NCBI GenBank assembly: GCA_020350865.1
Contig: CP070726.1
Span: 1,174,387-1,179,544, forward strand
From: Thermoplasmata archaeon
Lineage (GTDB): Archaea > Thermoplasmatota > Thermoplasmata > GCA-020350865
Direction of reading: 5' to 3'
Length of the DNA: 5,158 nucleotides
The notes under the pieces were generated by a model that was given only the letters and a program-made list of their open reading frames with translations, did no database searches and was not told the DNA's origin. Positions 1-5,158 of the stretch are shown piece after piece. The stretch's first letter is position 1, and every line of letters begins with the position of its first letter. The position numbers and the translations under genes are program-made.

Positions 1-31
1 AATAAAGAGATTTTAGGGTATAGATGACCCA

Positions 32-118
32 ACGAAAGTGTGCTTATGTCGTGTGGATTTTTTTAGTAGCCAGGCACTTTTTACAACAAGACGAAAGTGT
101 CGGGTGAAGGACATAAGC
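32..118. repeat. Direct and inverted repeats around the RNase P RNA 3' end
   Basis: ACGAAAGTGT occurs at 32-41 and again at 91-100, where it overlaps the 3' terminus of the RNase P RNA. Directly after the first copy, GCTTATGTC at 42-50 is the exact reverse complement of GACATAAGC at 110-118. The latter lies in the conserved GGCUUAU block that forms the 3' side of helix P4. Positions 1-96 otherwise hold no gene I can support. They contain a T-run at 57-64 on the plus strand and a weak GGGT/ACCC hairpin at 16-30. The function is unknown. Confidence 0.6.
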
Positions 119-466
119 CCCCTTCTGTTCGGGGGGTTGAAAACCCCCTTGACAGCATTCGACTTAGCGTCCTACCCACCGGTCTCGAGTCGTCATCCCG
201 GTTTCTTTGGACTTGCTCCAGTGGGGATGGCCGTTTCACCAGATCCCTATCCGACGTCCGGGGCAGACCCCCTTCATCCCGTAAGGAAAGGGCTGTGTCG
301 TTTCTGCTCCATCTCGATGATTTCGCACCGAGCCCGATGCGTATCGGGTGCCAGGACTCTCGCCCCATCCACTTGCGTGGATCCACATTGCTCACGGAGG
401 GGGGACTTTCCTCAGTTCAGACCTCCCGGGGGAGGGAACCGTTGGCTGTTCGCCTTCTCCCGACGT
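97..466 (-). ncRNA. rnpB: RNase P RNA, archaeal type A
   Basis: This is the catalytic RNA of ribonuclease P, which cleaves the 5' leader from precursor tRNAs. Read on the minus strand, it shows the family's conserved blocks in order. CTGAGGAAAGTCC lies at 403-415, GAAACGGCC at 229-237, GAGCAAGTCCAAA at about 208-220, CTAAGTCGAATG at 156-167 and CAGAAGGGGGCTTAT at 113-127. The helices can be built by eye. P1 pairs 453-464 with 99-110, giving 11 pairs with a single A-A mismatch. P4 pairs 401-408 with 115-122. P2 pairs ACAGC with GCUGU, and P3 is a CCUCC/GGAGG hairpin. A C-rich/G-rich hairpin sits at about 131-150. The length of about 370 nt and a full specificity domain fit archaeal type A rather than the reduced type M or T. 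The ends are set by P1 and may be off by a few bases. Apparent open frames across this stretch are spurious. Confidence 0.95.
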
Positions 467-487
467 CACAATAATCGACCTCCACCG

Positions 488-494
488 TAAAAAA
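488..494 (-). promoter_or_regulatory. TATA-like box A for RNase P RNA
   Basis: On the minus strand this reads TTTTTTA, centred about 25 nt upstream of the RNA 5' end inferred from helix P1 (about 464-466). That is the usual archaeal spacing for box A. A second AT-rich element, CTTAAAA at 515-521, is farther upstream and would give a longer leader. The assignment rests on spacing and composition only. Confidence 0.5.
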
Positions 495-632
495 GGTTGC
501 GCATGATGTCTGGATTTTAAGGCCCTTCACCTGAAAATCTGCATATACAGGGATAGGCGGTATGGGCAAATTTGATGGTTGACGCTCTTGAATAACACCC
601 ACAAGTCAGTCAGGAGCGGCTTTACAAGAAAA

Positions 633-929
633 TCACGCTTTCTTCTTCACAGACCCCTGGGAAAATATAACAAAGGGGGTCTTGTACTCAAATAATTGGG
701 CTTCACCGGGTCTAAGGGTAACAGTGAATGTGGCAACACCACAAGCTTTCCCCATGTAAGGGAACTGGACCGAGAGCTGGTAGGGGTAGTTCGGCACAAG
801 GGGTACGAAAGTGCTCTGGTCCCATGCCAGAGGCCTTGTTTCCATGCCGTTGATCACACAGTATGGCCTCTCGGTTATCAGGAACTGTCCCGCCCTTCTC
901 TTGCAAACGATACTGACTCCCGTGTACAT
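633..929 (-). CDS. Small conserved-looking beta-rich protein, function unknown
   Basis: I do not recognise a named family. The 98-residue product has no signal peptide and no clear membrane segment. It reads like a compact beta-sandwich. Strands alternate around ITERPYCVING at 18-28, then PNYPYQLSVQFPYMGKA at 46-62, GVATFTVTLRPGEAQLFEY at 64-82 and KTPFVIFSQGSV at 83-94, followed by a basic KKKA end. The pattern of a short queried ligand, a proline-bounded loop, a 'VQFPYM' strand and a 'YKTPFVIF.G' close recalls small bacterial and archaeal PEGA-like or actinobacterial-type hypothetical proteins. That is pattern memory only. I chose the ATG at 929 because GGTGA at 938-942 sits 8 nt before it and a TATA-like box at 985-994 would start transcription near 964. 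The longer frame from the ATG at 986 would begin inside or upstream of that promoter. The gene is divergent from kptA and lies upstream of rnpB on the same strand, so readthrough into rnpB is possible. Four Ts after the stop are a weak terminator at best. Confidence 0.75.
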   Translation of the reverse strand: MYTGVSIVCKRRAGQFLITERPYCVINGMETRPLAWDQSTFVPLVPNYPYQLSVQFPYMGKACGVATFTVTLRPGEAQLFEYKTPFVIFSQGSVKKKA

Positions 930-937
930 GACGGCAA

Positions 938-943
938 TCACCC
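938..943 (-). promoter_or_regulatory. Ribosome binding site that decides the 929 start
   Basis: On the minus strand this reads GGGTGA. It contains the GGTGA that complements the archaeal 16S 3' end and stands 8 nt before the ATG at 929. The alternative start at 986 has no comparable site, which is why the shorter protein is preferred. Confidence 0.65.
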
Positions 944-984
944 TTAGCCTACGCCATATTCCTCCCGTTTCAAGTAAAAAAGAC

Positions 985-994
985 ATTATATTAA
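985..994 (-). promoter_or_regulatory. TATA-like box for the small 633-929 gene
   Basis: On the minus strand this reads TTAATATAAT, the most TATA-like element in the divergent region. It predicts a transcription start near 962-966, giving a leader of about 35 nt that includes the GGTGA site. It overlaps the alternative ATG at 986, which argues against that start. Confidence 0.5.
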
Positions 995-1053
995 GGCACG
1001 ATAAGCTTTTTGATGCTCCCCGAGCCCGTCAAACCCAGAATCCAAGCATTCGC

Positions 1054-1064
1054 AAATATTTTAT
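1054..1064 (+). promoter_or_regulatory. TATA-like box for kptA
   Basis: AAATATTTTAT sits about 37 nt before the kptA ATG and is preceded by TTCGC, which could act as a BRE-like element. The expected transcription start is near 1084, giving a short leader. An 8-base inverted repeat (GCATTCGC at 1046-1053, GCGAATGC at 1103-1110) brackets this box and the start codon. Confidence 0.45.
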
Positions 1065-1080
1065 CCCCTTGAACAGATAT

Positions 1081-1086
1081 AGGGTG
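1081..1086 (+). promoter_or_regulatory. Ribosome binding site for kptA
   Basis: AGGGTG ends 9 nt before the ATG at 1096. With the predicted transcription start near 1084 the site would lie at the very 5' end of the message, so the start site, the box or the site itself may be slightly misplaced. Initiation on a nearly leaderless message is an alternative. Confidence 0.4.
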
Positions 1087-1095
1087 CGATTTCCC

Positions 1096-1734
1096 ATGCT
1101 TCGCGAATGCAGAGAACACGGATACTTCAGGGGAGAGGAATGTCCCATCTGCGGAGAAGAGGGCAAGTTTCTGGCCAACGAAAGGGAGGTGGACAACCTC
1201 GGAAGGCTCATGGCAGGTGTCCTGAGACATTTCCCCGAGAGGTTCGGTCTAAGGATGGACGATCACGGCTGGGTGGACATCAGGGAGTTCATCTCGGCCA
1301 CGCAGGTGAGGCGCCGCGACCTGCACTGGCTTCGCCCCCATCATCTACAGGCCTTGATTGAGACGGACCCCAAGGGCAGGTACCAGTACAGGAACGGGAC
1401 CATACGGGCCACATACGGCCACTCCTTCACAGTGGAACTCGAACTACCCACGGACGACATCCCGGACAAGCTGTTCTACCCCACCACCGAAGAGGAAGTG
1501 GACATCCTGCTTGAAACAGGCATTCGCCCGTCAGATAGGAAGATGGTGCACCTCAGCAGAACCTTTGAGGATGCGGAGATTGCGGGAAAACATCGGGTGG
1601 AATCCCCAATAATCCTGTCAGTGAATGCCAAGAAGGCCATAAAGGACGGCATCATCATTCAGAGGGCCGGAAAGACGGTTTTTATCACCAACGAGATCCC
1701 TCCCAAGCACATAAAAAAGACCGCAAAGAAATGA
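1096..1734 (+). CDS. kptA: RNA 2'-phosphotransferase, Tpt1/KptA family
   Basis: This enzyme uses NAD+ to remove an internal RNA 2'-phosphate, releasing nicotinamide and ADP-ribose 1'',2''-cyclic phosphate. The product has 212 residues. The N-terminus carries a zinc-knuckle-like set (C5, H8, C16, C19) seen in long archaeal forms. A winged-helix-like lobe follows with VLRHFPERFGL at 42-52 and GWVDIREF at 58-65. The ADP-ribosyltransferase lobe begins near GRYQYRNGTIRATYGHS at 94-110 and includes VHLS at 151-154. By family alignment, the four catalytic residues are R44, H45, R104 and R148, and all are present. The usual LYHGT NAD-site motif is replaced by LFYPT at 126-130, losing the His-Gly pair. 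The frame stays open for 95 codons upstream, but that part is antisense to the 929 gene and reads as non-protein, so the zinc-knuckle ATG is preferred. Archaeal splicing by RtcB leaves no 2'-phosphate. Reported archaeal roles include erasing 2'-phosphouridine from tRNA and ADP-ribosylating RNA 5' ends. The role here is inferred. Confidence 0.93.
   Translation: MLRECREHGYFRGEECPICGEEGKFLANEREVDNLGRLMAGVLRHFPERFGLRMDDHGWVDIREFISATQVRRRDLHWLRPHHLQALIETDPKGRYQYRNGTIRATYGHSFTVELELPTDDIPDKLFYPTTEEEVDILLETGIRPSDRKMVHLSRTFEDAEIAGKHRVESPIILSVNAKKAIKDGIIIQRAGKTVFITNEIPPKHIKKTAKK
1711..1734 (-). terminator. T-rich terminator candidate for the surface operon
   Basis: After the stop of the convergent gene, the minus strand carries two T-rich tracts, ATTTCTTTG and then six Ts at 1713-1718. 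They are antisense to the lysine codons of the kptA tail (KKTAKK). This fits archaeal oligo-T termination, with the same caveat about basic C-terminal codons. Confidence 0.45.
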
Positions 1735-2796
1735 CTATCTTCTTTTCCTTCTCGTCCTATCCCAGGTGAACAGGACCGCCAGGAATCCAAGAATGAACAG
1801 GGCAATGCCCACTGCAAGAATGGTGTTCGCGTCACCCTCCACATCCGGGTTCGAGTACAATACCTGACTCACATAGAGGACAGGGAGGCTCAGTGCAACC
1901 ATGAGAAAGCCTTCGAAGTACATGACACTGGATTGGCCAGGAGTGTAGTAACCCCTGCCGCGAATGGTGTTTCTTCGCATTAAAAAGGCTATTGCAGCGA
2001 AGAGAACGGACACGGTGATCAATGTGAACAAGAGGCCGGCATTTCTGAAGTACATTATGGGATGCAATTCCCTCTCTGGTCTCTCGCCCACATAGATTGT
2101 CCTGCGGATGATGTTGTCACCGGAGTCGAACTCCAAGAGTGCCCCGTTATCATTGAGCTTCACCACCACTATGTGCTCGCCCTCATCCTTGGTGGAGGCC
2201 ACCCATTCCACATAGATACTCTCGGTGCTGTTGGCGAGGACATCCACTGTCCTGTTGCCGATCAGATTACCGTCCACATAAAAGGAAACGACCGCTCCCG
2301 AAACATCGGCAACACCGGGATTCCTTACAGTGGCTGTGATATTGACTATATAGGGCTCGAATACCGTGACATCCTTGAAGACCTCGCCGCTCCATTGGAT
2401 ATTGGTGTCGTTTGTGGAGGAGGAACCGTTAACGATCAACGTAATCTGCTGGGGATGTTGTGGTGTGGTGACATTTAAAACGAAGATGTTTTCCTCCGAT
2501 GTGGCGTTCTGTGGATCCAGCTCAGCTCCAATGGGTATGGCTTCCTCGGCCTGCATCCGTGCAACAAAGCTCCAGTTGCCACCGCTCTCCTCAGCAGGCC
2601 CACCTGTTATTCGGATGGTGTATTCCACGGTGGTGTTTATGGGTAGGGTATCGGGGCCTGTTACGAACACGTGTACATCCGAATCCTGTGCCATAACACT
2701 GCAGGGAACAATAAAAAAGAGTGATACCAGAAGGACTGCGAGGCACAGGTTTCGGCCTGTACGAATCATCCATTTGGTACTACCGAACCGCTTCAT
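1735..2796 (-). CDS. Exported CARDB-like protein with three C-terminal membrane segments
   Basis: The function is not known. The 353-residue product starts with a signal peptide: basic residues up to R15, a hydrophobic core at about 17-31 and likely cleavage near VMAQ/D at 34-38. An outer region at 38-147 looks beta-rich and may be a first Ig-like module. Residues 148-237 (PYIVNITATVRNPGVADV through DSGDNIIRRTIYVGE) closely match CARDB, a cell-adhesion-related bacterial and archaeal beta-sandwich. Three membrane segments follow at about 253-273, 292-312 and 325-345, and a short basic tail TRRKRR ends the protein. By the positive-inside rule the tail should be cytoplasmic and the N-terminal part outside. 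Nine N-X-S/T sequons occur in the outer part. The ATG overlaps the preceding gene's TGA (ATGA), and AGGAGG 8 nt before it is strong, so translation is probably coupled. It could be a partner, anchor or assembly factor for the neighbouring PGF-CTERM protein. That role is inferred from context. Confidence 0.88.
   Translation of the reverse strand: MKRFGSTKWMIRTGRNLCLAVLLVSLFFIVPCSVMAQDSDVHVFVTGPDTLPINTTVEYTIRITGGPAEESGGNWSFVARMQAEEAIPIGAELDPQNATSEENIFVLNVTTPQHPQQITLIVNGSSSTNDTNIQWSGEVFKDVTVFEPYIVNITATVRNPGVADVSGAVVSFYVDGNLIGNRTVDVLANSTESIYVEWVASTKDEGEHIVVVKLNDNGALLEFDSGDNIIRRTIYVGERPERELHPIMYFRNAGLLFTLITVSVLFAAIAFLMRRNTIRGRGYYTPGQSSVMYFEGFLMVALSLPVLYVSQVLYSNPDVEGDANTILAVGIALFILGFLAVLFTWDRTRRKRR
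1739..1753 (+). terminator. Pyrimidine/T-rich terminator candidate for kptA
   Basis: Directly after the kptA stop the plus strand reads CTTCTTTTCCTTCTC, a T-rich tract of the kind that ends archaeal transcripts without a hairpin. It is the antisense of the Arg/Lys codons at the C-terminus of the convergent gene, so it may simply reflect that composition. Confidence 0.4.
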
Positions 2797-5158
2797 GGTG
2801 ACCGCCTCCTTCTCAACACGATTGCTGCTCCAATCAAGGCTGCCAGCAGGGCAAGTGCCTCGAACCCGGGAATCGTTGAGGTGTCCACAGGCCCCTCCGA
2901 AACCGACTCTCCGGTTATCTCAACATCTTCATCCCCGAGCTCCAGGTTGACCAGGGTCACATCCAGTTCCCATACCGTCGTCTTGTTGGATGCGGACTTG
3001 GCTTCTATGCGAAGCAGGGCGCTCTTCGTGGTGGTTGTATACGATATGTTTATCGTCAAGGGAACACTTCTTATCTCCCCGCCAATCAGTGCGAGCTCGG
3101 TCTCCTTCAACGTTGCGTCCCAGTCGGCCGGCACACCGTATAAACTCAGGGTGAAGTTCTCGTCCCCGTTACCGCGGTTCTCCACGTTGACCGTGTATAC
3201 CAGGGAATTGTTGATCGCCGTTATGGGTTCATCGCCCAAGGTGATGTTGGCTGCCTTGAAGATCTGTGTGATATTCACCTCTATTTCAACGGAGTCTTTG
3301 GTATTGGGATCGTTTCGGGACACGGCTGAGATCTCGATCTTGCCGTGATCCACCTTCGCAATGGTTGAAGCGGTGATGTGCACTTCAAATTCCCTGCTTT
3401 CATGGATGTCAAGGGTGATTGAGGAATTAAAGGTGATGTTCCAGGTGGCGACCCCCGTTCTCGAGAGGTCGAAGGTCTCCTTTGTATTGCCAGTGTTTTC
3501 AATGCGCATTCGGTAAATAGTGCTTTTGTTCTGCGCAATCTCCGCCACCTCGCCCTCAAGCCATTCCAGCTCAACACCGTACTCCCTTTCCTTGTCTAAA
3601 AACACATACAGGTTCATGTGGTTTTCCAACCTCATTTCCCCGGAATACCCGTATTCCATTGACATATTGTATTCGAAGGTGGAGTGTTCGGCCCTGAGAT
3701 TGTAGGTCCCTTTTGGCAGCCATATCTCGAACTGGCCGTTGGCAAGGGACCCTGTCGTGACTGTTCCGCCATCTTTGAACTCCACAGTGACCTGTGCGCT
3801 GTGGTTCTGTTCAGTGGAATTGATGTAGTAGACATGACCGGAAACCTTCAATCCCGGTTCAAGCATAATCTCCAGCTCCTTGGTTTCCCTGGGCTTTGCT
3901 GAGATCTGACCAAAATAGACGAAAACGTCGGATCCAGAGGCCTTCTTTGCGTAGAGCGTATATTCACCGGATGGAAGCTCGATTGAGAAATGTCCGCTGG
4001 TATCTGATATTGCGCTGCCGTTTTTAGCAGCCTCGCTTTCAGCAAAGAAGTACAAAACCGTGTTACCTATTGGCGATTCGTTCAACAGTGTCTGACCGCT
4101 GATGGTGAGATCCAGAGGGGTGACGGCGAAGTCATGGGGATTATCCCTTATTTTGAACGTTCGGTTGAGCTCTTCATCAACAATGGGGAAATCCCCGCTT
4201 ACGGTGATGTTGTATTTTATATCATCCAATAGGAAGGCACCGTATACACCGCTCCCGTCCGTTGTAACTGTCACGTTGTGCAGAGCACTTTCGAACATGA
4301 CTGTGAGGTTGTCAAGTACCTCTTCCGGATCCGGCGCATCGTTTTCATTGTAGTCGATGAAGACCGCGCCTGAAATCTGACCGTACTTCGTCAAATCGAT
4401 ATTAAAATCCCAAACGGTCGAGGTGTTAACAACCTGAGCGCCCGAATAAGTGTACCATAACAGGCCGTCATCATCTTCCTCCGTTTGGTTGACTGTCACA
4501 TTGTAGGTGCGGTTCGGGGGCAAAAATACGGTGAAATCGCCGCCAGAATCGGATTTTACGGTGCGCATGCCGTCTTCTGAGAAGCTCACATTGATTCCGC
4601 CCTTGTCTGAATCATCATCCCGGACCTCGACTATCACCTCCACCCCAAGCGACACATTCAGCTGGAGGGTCTGCGATTCTAAGAAGTCGAATGTGTTGAG
4701 GTACACATAGTGTGTAGCCGCGTCGGCCTCATGGTCTATCCAGAGGTTGTACTCACTAGATTCGAGGTACAGTTCGAAACTCGAGTTCACTGTGGTTGCA
4801 GTTATGGTCTCATCTTCCCCGTCTTCCAGGGGTTCGAAATTGATGGTGACATTCTCGGTTGTCCCGGCAACCGAGCCGTTGATCTTGACATGCTTTGTGA
4901 GGTTGATGTCCCTTGCCCTTGAGCCCTCACCCACATCCAGGTGCAGTGCAAAGTTATATTCGTATCTCACCGGTTTGTTGTTCTCGGTTGTGTTATGGTT
5001 GACGATGATACGATATTCGCCCGGCATGAGATCCACAACATAATTCCCGGCAGGCCCCGATTCTGCGGAGTTATTTACACCTCCCTCATATCTGACAGCC
5101 ACGAATGTCATATTGACATTTCCGATTGGAGCCCCCTGCCATTGTGTCTTTCCTGTCA
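2793..5158 (-). CDS. PGF-CTERM surface protein with repeated beta-sandwich domains (partial)
   Basis: The frame is open to the right edge, so the N-terminus, signal peptide and start are outside. About 787 residues are visible. Numbering here counts from the internal Met at 5109-5111, which is unlikely to be the true start because the 15 codons before it (ending QGAPIGNVN) read as the same repeat. Six carboxypeptidase-regulatory-like or SdrB-like modules follow one another, at roughly edge-76, 77-155, 156-245, 246-335, 336-421 and 422-512. Each has a pattern like INGSV or ISGQ, a Gly-Asp/Ser turn, LPxGxYxL and an aromatic strand. Two NEW3-like domains follow at about 513-615 and 616-722 (RIENTGNTKETFDL; VNVENRGNGDENFTL). 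An acidic linker leads to PGF at 748-750, a hydrophobic stretch and RRRR at 767-770. About 29 N-glycosylation sequons are visible. This is typical of archaeal surface proteins, probably structural or adhesive. No catalytic motif was seen. The ATGA overlap with the next gene indicates one operon. Confidence 0.93.
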   Translation of the reverse strand, partial: TGKTQWQGAPIGNVNMTFVAVRYEGGVNNSAESGPAGNYVVDLMPGEYRIIVNHNTTENNKPVRYEYNFALHLDVGEGSRARDINLTKHVKINGSVAGTTENVTINFEPLEDGEDETITATTVNSSFELYLESSEYNLWIDHEADAATHYVYLNTFDFLESQTLQLNVSLGVEVIVEVRDDDSDKGGINVSFSEDGMRTVKSDSGGDFTVFLPPNRTYNVTVNQTEEDDDGLLWYTYSGAQVVNTSTVWDFNIDLTKYGQISGAVFIDYNENDAPDPEEVLDNLTVMFESALHNVTVTTDGSGVYGAFLLDDIKYNITVSGDFPIVDEELNRTFKIRDNPHDFAVTPLDLTISGQTLLNESPIGNTVLYFFAESEAAKNGSAISDTSGHFSIELPSGEYTLYAKKASGSDVFVYFGQISAKPRETKELEIMLEPGLKVSGHVYYINSTEQNHSAQVTVEFKDGGTVTTGSLANGQFEIWLPKGTYNLRAEHSTFEYNMSMEYGYSGEMRLENHMNLYVFLDKEREYGVELEWLEGEVAEIAQNKSTIYRMRIENTGNTKETFDLSRTGVATWNITFNSSITLDIHESREFEVHITASTIAKVDHGKIEISAVSRNDPNTKDSVEIEVNITQIFKAANITLGDEPITAINNSLVYTVNVENRGNGDENFTLSLYGVPADWDATLKETELALIGGEIRSVPLTINISYTTTTKSALLRIEAKSASNKTTVWELDVTLVNLELGDEDVEITGESVSEGPVDTSTIPGFEALALLAALIGAAIVLRRRRSP
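2802..2870 (-). other. PGF-CTERM archaeosortase signal
   Basis: At the end of the large surface protein, a Thr/Ser-containing acidic linker is followed by PGFEALALLAALIGAAIVL and RRRR. This is the tripartite PGF-CTERM form: Pro-Gly-Phe, a membrane span and a basic cluster. In characterised haloarchaea such tails are removed by the archaeosortase ArtA and the new C-terminus is lipid-anchored. No archaeosortase gene lies in this window. Confidence 0.9.
2805..2811 (-). promoter_or_regulatory. Strong ribosome binding site inside the upstream gene's tail
   Basis: The minus strand reads AAGGAGG, 8 nt before the ATG at 2796, which is close to a full Shine-Dalgarno. It lies within the codons for the terminal Arg cluster of the upstream protein, so one stretch serves both as anchor-signal coding and as ribosome binding site. 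This supports coupled translation and the chosen start. Confidence 0.75.

Noticed and set aside
38..490. Long open frames on both strands between 38 and 490, plus a minus-strand frame at 417-602
   Set aside because: They lie across the RNase P RNA, whose conserved blocks and helices explain the sequence. The translations are low in hydrophobic pattern and rich in Arg, Ser and Pro, as expected from structured RNA.
503..534. Possible C/D box small RNA (ATGATGT ... CTGA)
   Set aside because: Only one C-like and one D-like box are present, the C box has a mismatch, there are no internal C'/D' boxes, and no terminal stem is visible.
805..813. Third copy of ACGAAAGTG inside the small gene
   Set aside because: It is one base shorter, sits in coding sequence and lacks the neighbouring inverted repeat. 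A 9-base match by chance in a window this size is not surprising.
946..966. GGGAGG followed by ATG GCG TAG in the small gene's leader, as a regulatory mini-ORF
   Set aside because: The predicted transcription start (962-966) would cut off the binding site, and a two-codon frame is too short to argue for without data.
930..986. Start of the small gene at the ATG at 986
   Set aside because: It overlaps the TATA-like box at 985-994 and lacks a binding site at the right distance, whereas the ATG at 929 has GGTGA 8 nt upstream.
811..1095. N-terminal extension of KptA to the ATG at 811
   Set aside because: The extra 95 codons are antisense to the 633-929 gene and cross the divergent promoters, and KptA proteins start near the zinc-knuckle. 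The ATG at 1096 also has its own plausible binding site.
2062..2950. Plus-strand open frames opposite the surface operon
   Set aside because: The minus-strand frames show signal peptide, domain and PGF-CTERM features. The plus-strand translations show no recognisable domains and have no supporting binding sites.

Overview
The window looks archaeal and most likely euryarchaeal in the broad sense. A Thermoplasmatota-type lineage is my guess, not something the sequence proves. The evidence is an archaeal type A RNase P RNA, an archaeal-style KptA with an N-terminal zinc knuckle, a C-terminal PGF-CTERM surface-anchoring signal, very dense N-glycosylation sequons in the exported proteins, TATA-like boxes about 25 nt before the expected transcription starts, and GGTGA or GGAGG ribosome binding sites.

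Layout, left to right. Positions 1-96 hold no gene I can support, but they carry repeats of sequence near the 3' end of the next gene. Positions 97-466 (minus strand) are RNase P RNA with its own TATA-like element near 488-494. Positions 467-632 are intergenic. Positions 633-929 (minus) encode a small conserved-looking beta-rich protein of unknown function. Positions 930-1095 form a divergent promoter region. Positions 1096-1734 (plus) encode KptA, an RNA 2'-phosphotransferase. Its stop codon directly abuts the stop codon of a convergent gene at 1735-2796 (minus), which encodes a secreted, membrane-anchored CARDB-like protein with three C-terminal membrane segments. That gene overlaps by 4 bases the gene before it in its operon (2793 to the right edge, minus). 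The upstream gene is a large surface protein built of carboxypeptidase-regulatory-like beta-sandwich repeats, two NEW3-like domains and a PGF-CTERM tail. It is cut off by the right window edge and is missing its N-terminus.

Two themes share the window. The left half is RNA metabolism: RNase P RNA makes tRNA 5' ends, and KptA removes 2'-phosphates from RNA. The right half is a translationally coupled cell-surface operon whose two products are probably glycosylated and displayed outside the membrane. No mobile element, CRISPR array, tRNA or rRNA was found. The least explained parts are the two-gene surface operon, the altered NAD-site motif of KptA, the repeats around the RNase P RNA 3' end, and the small unassigned protein.
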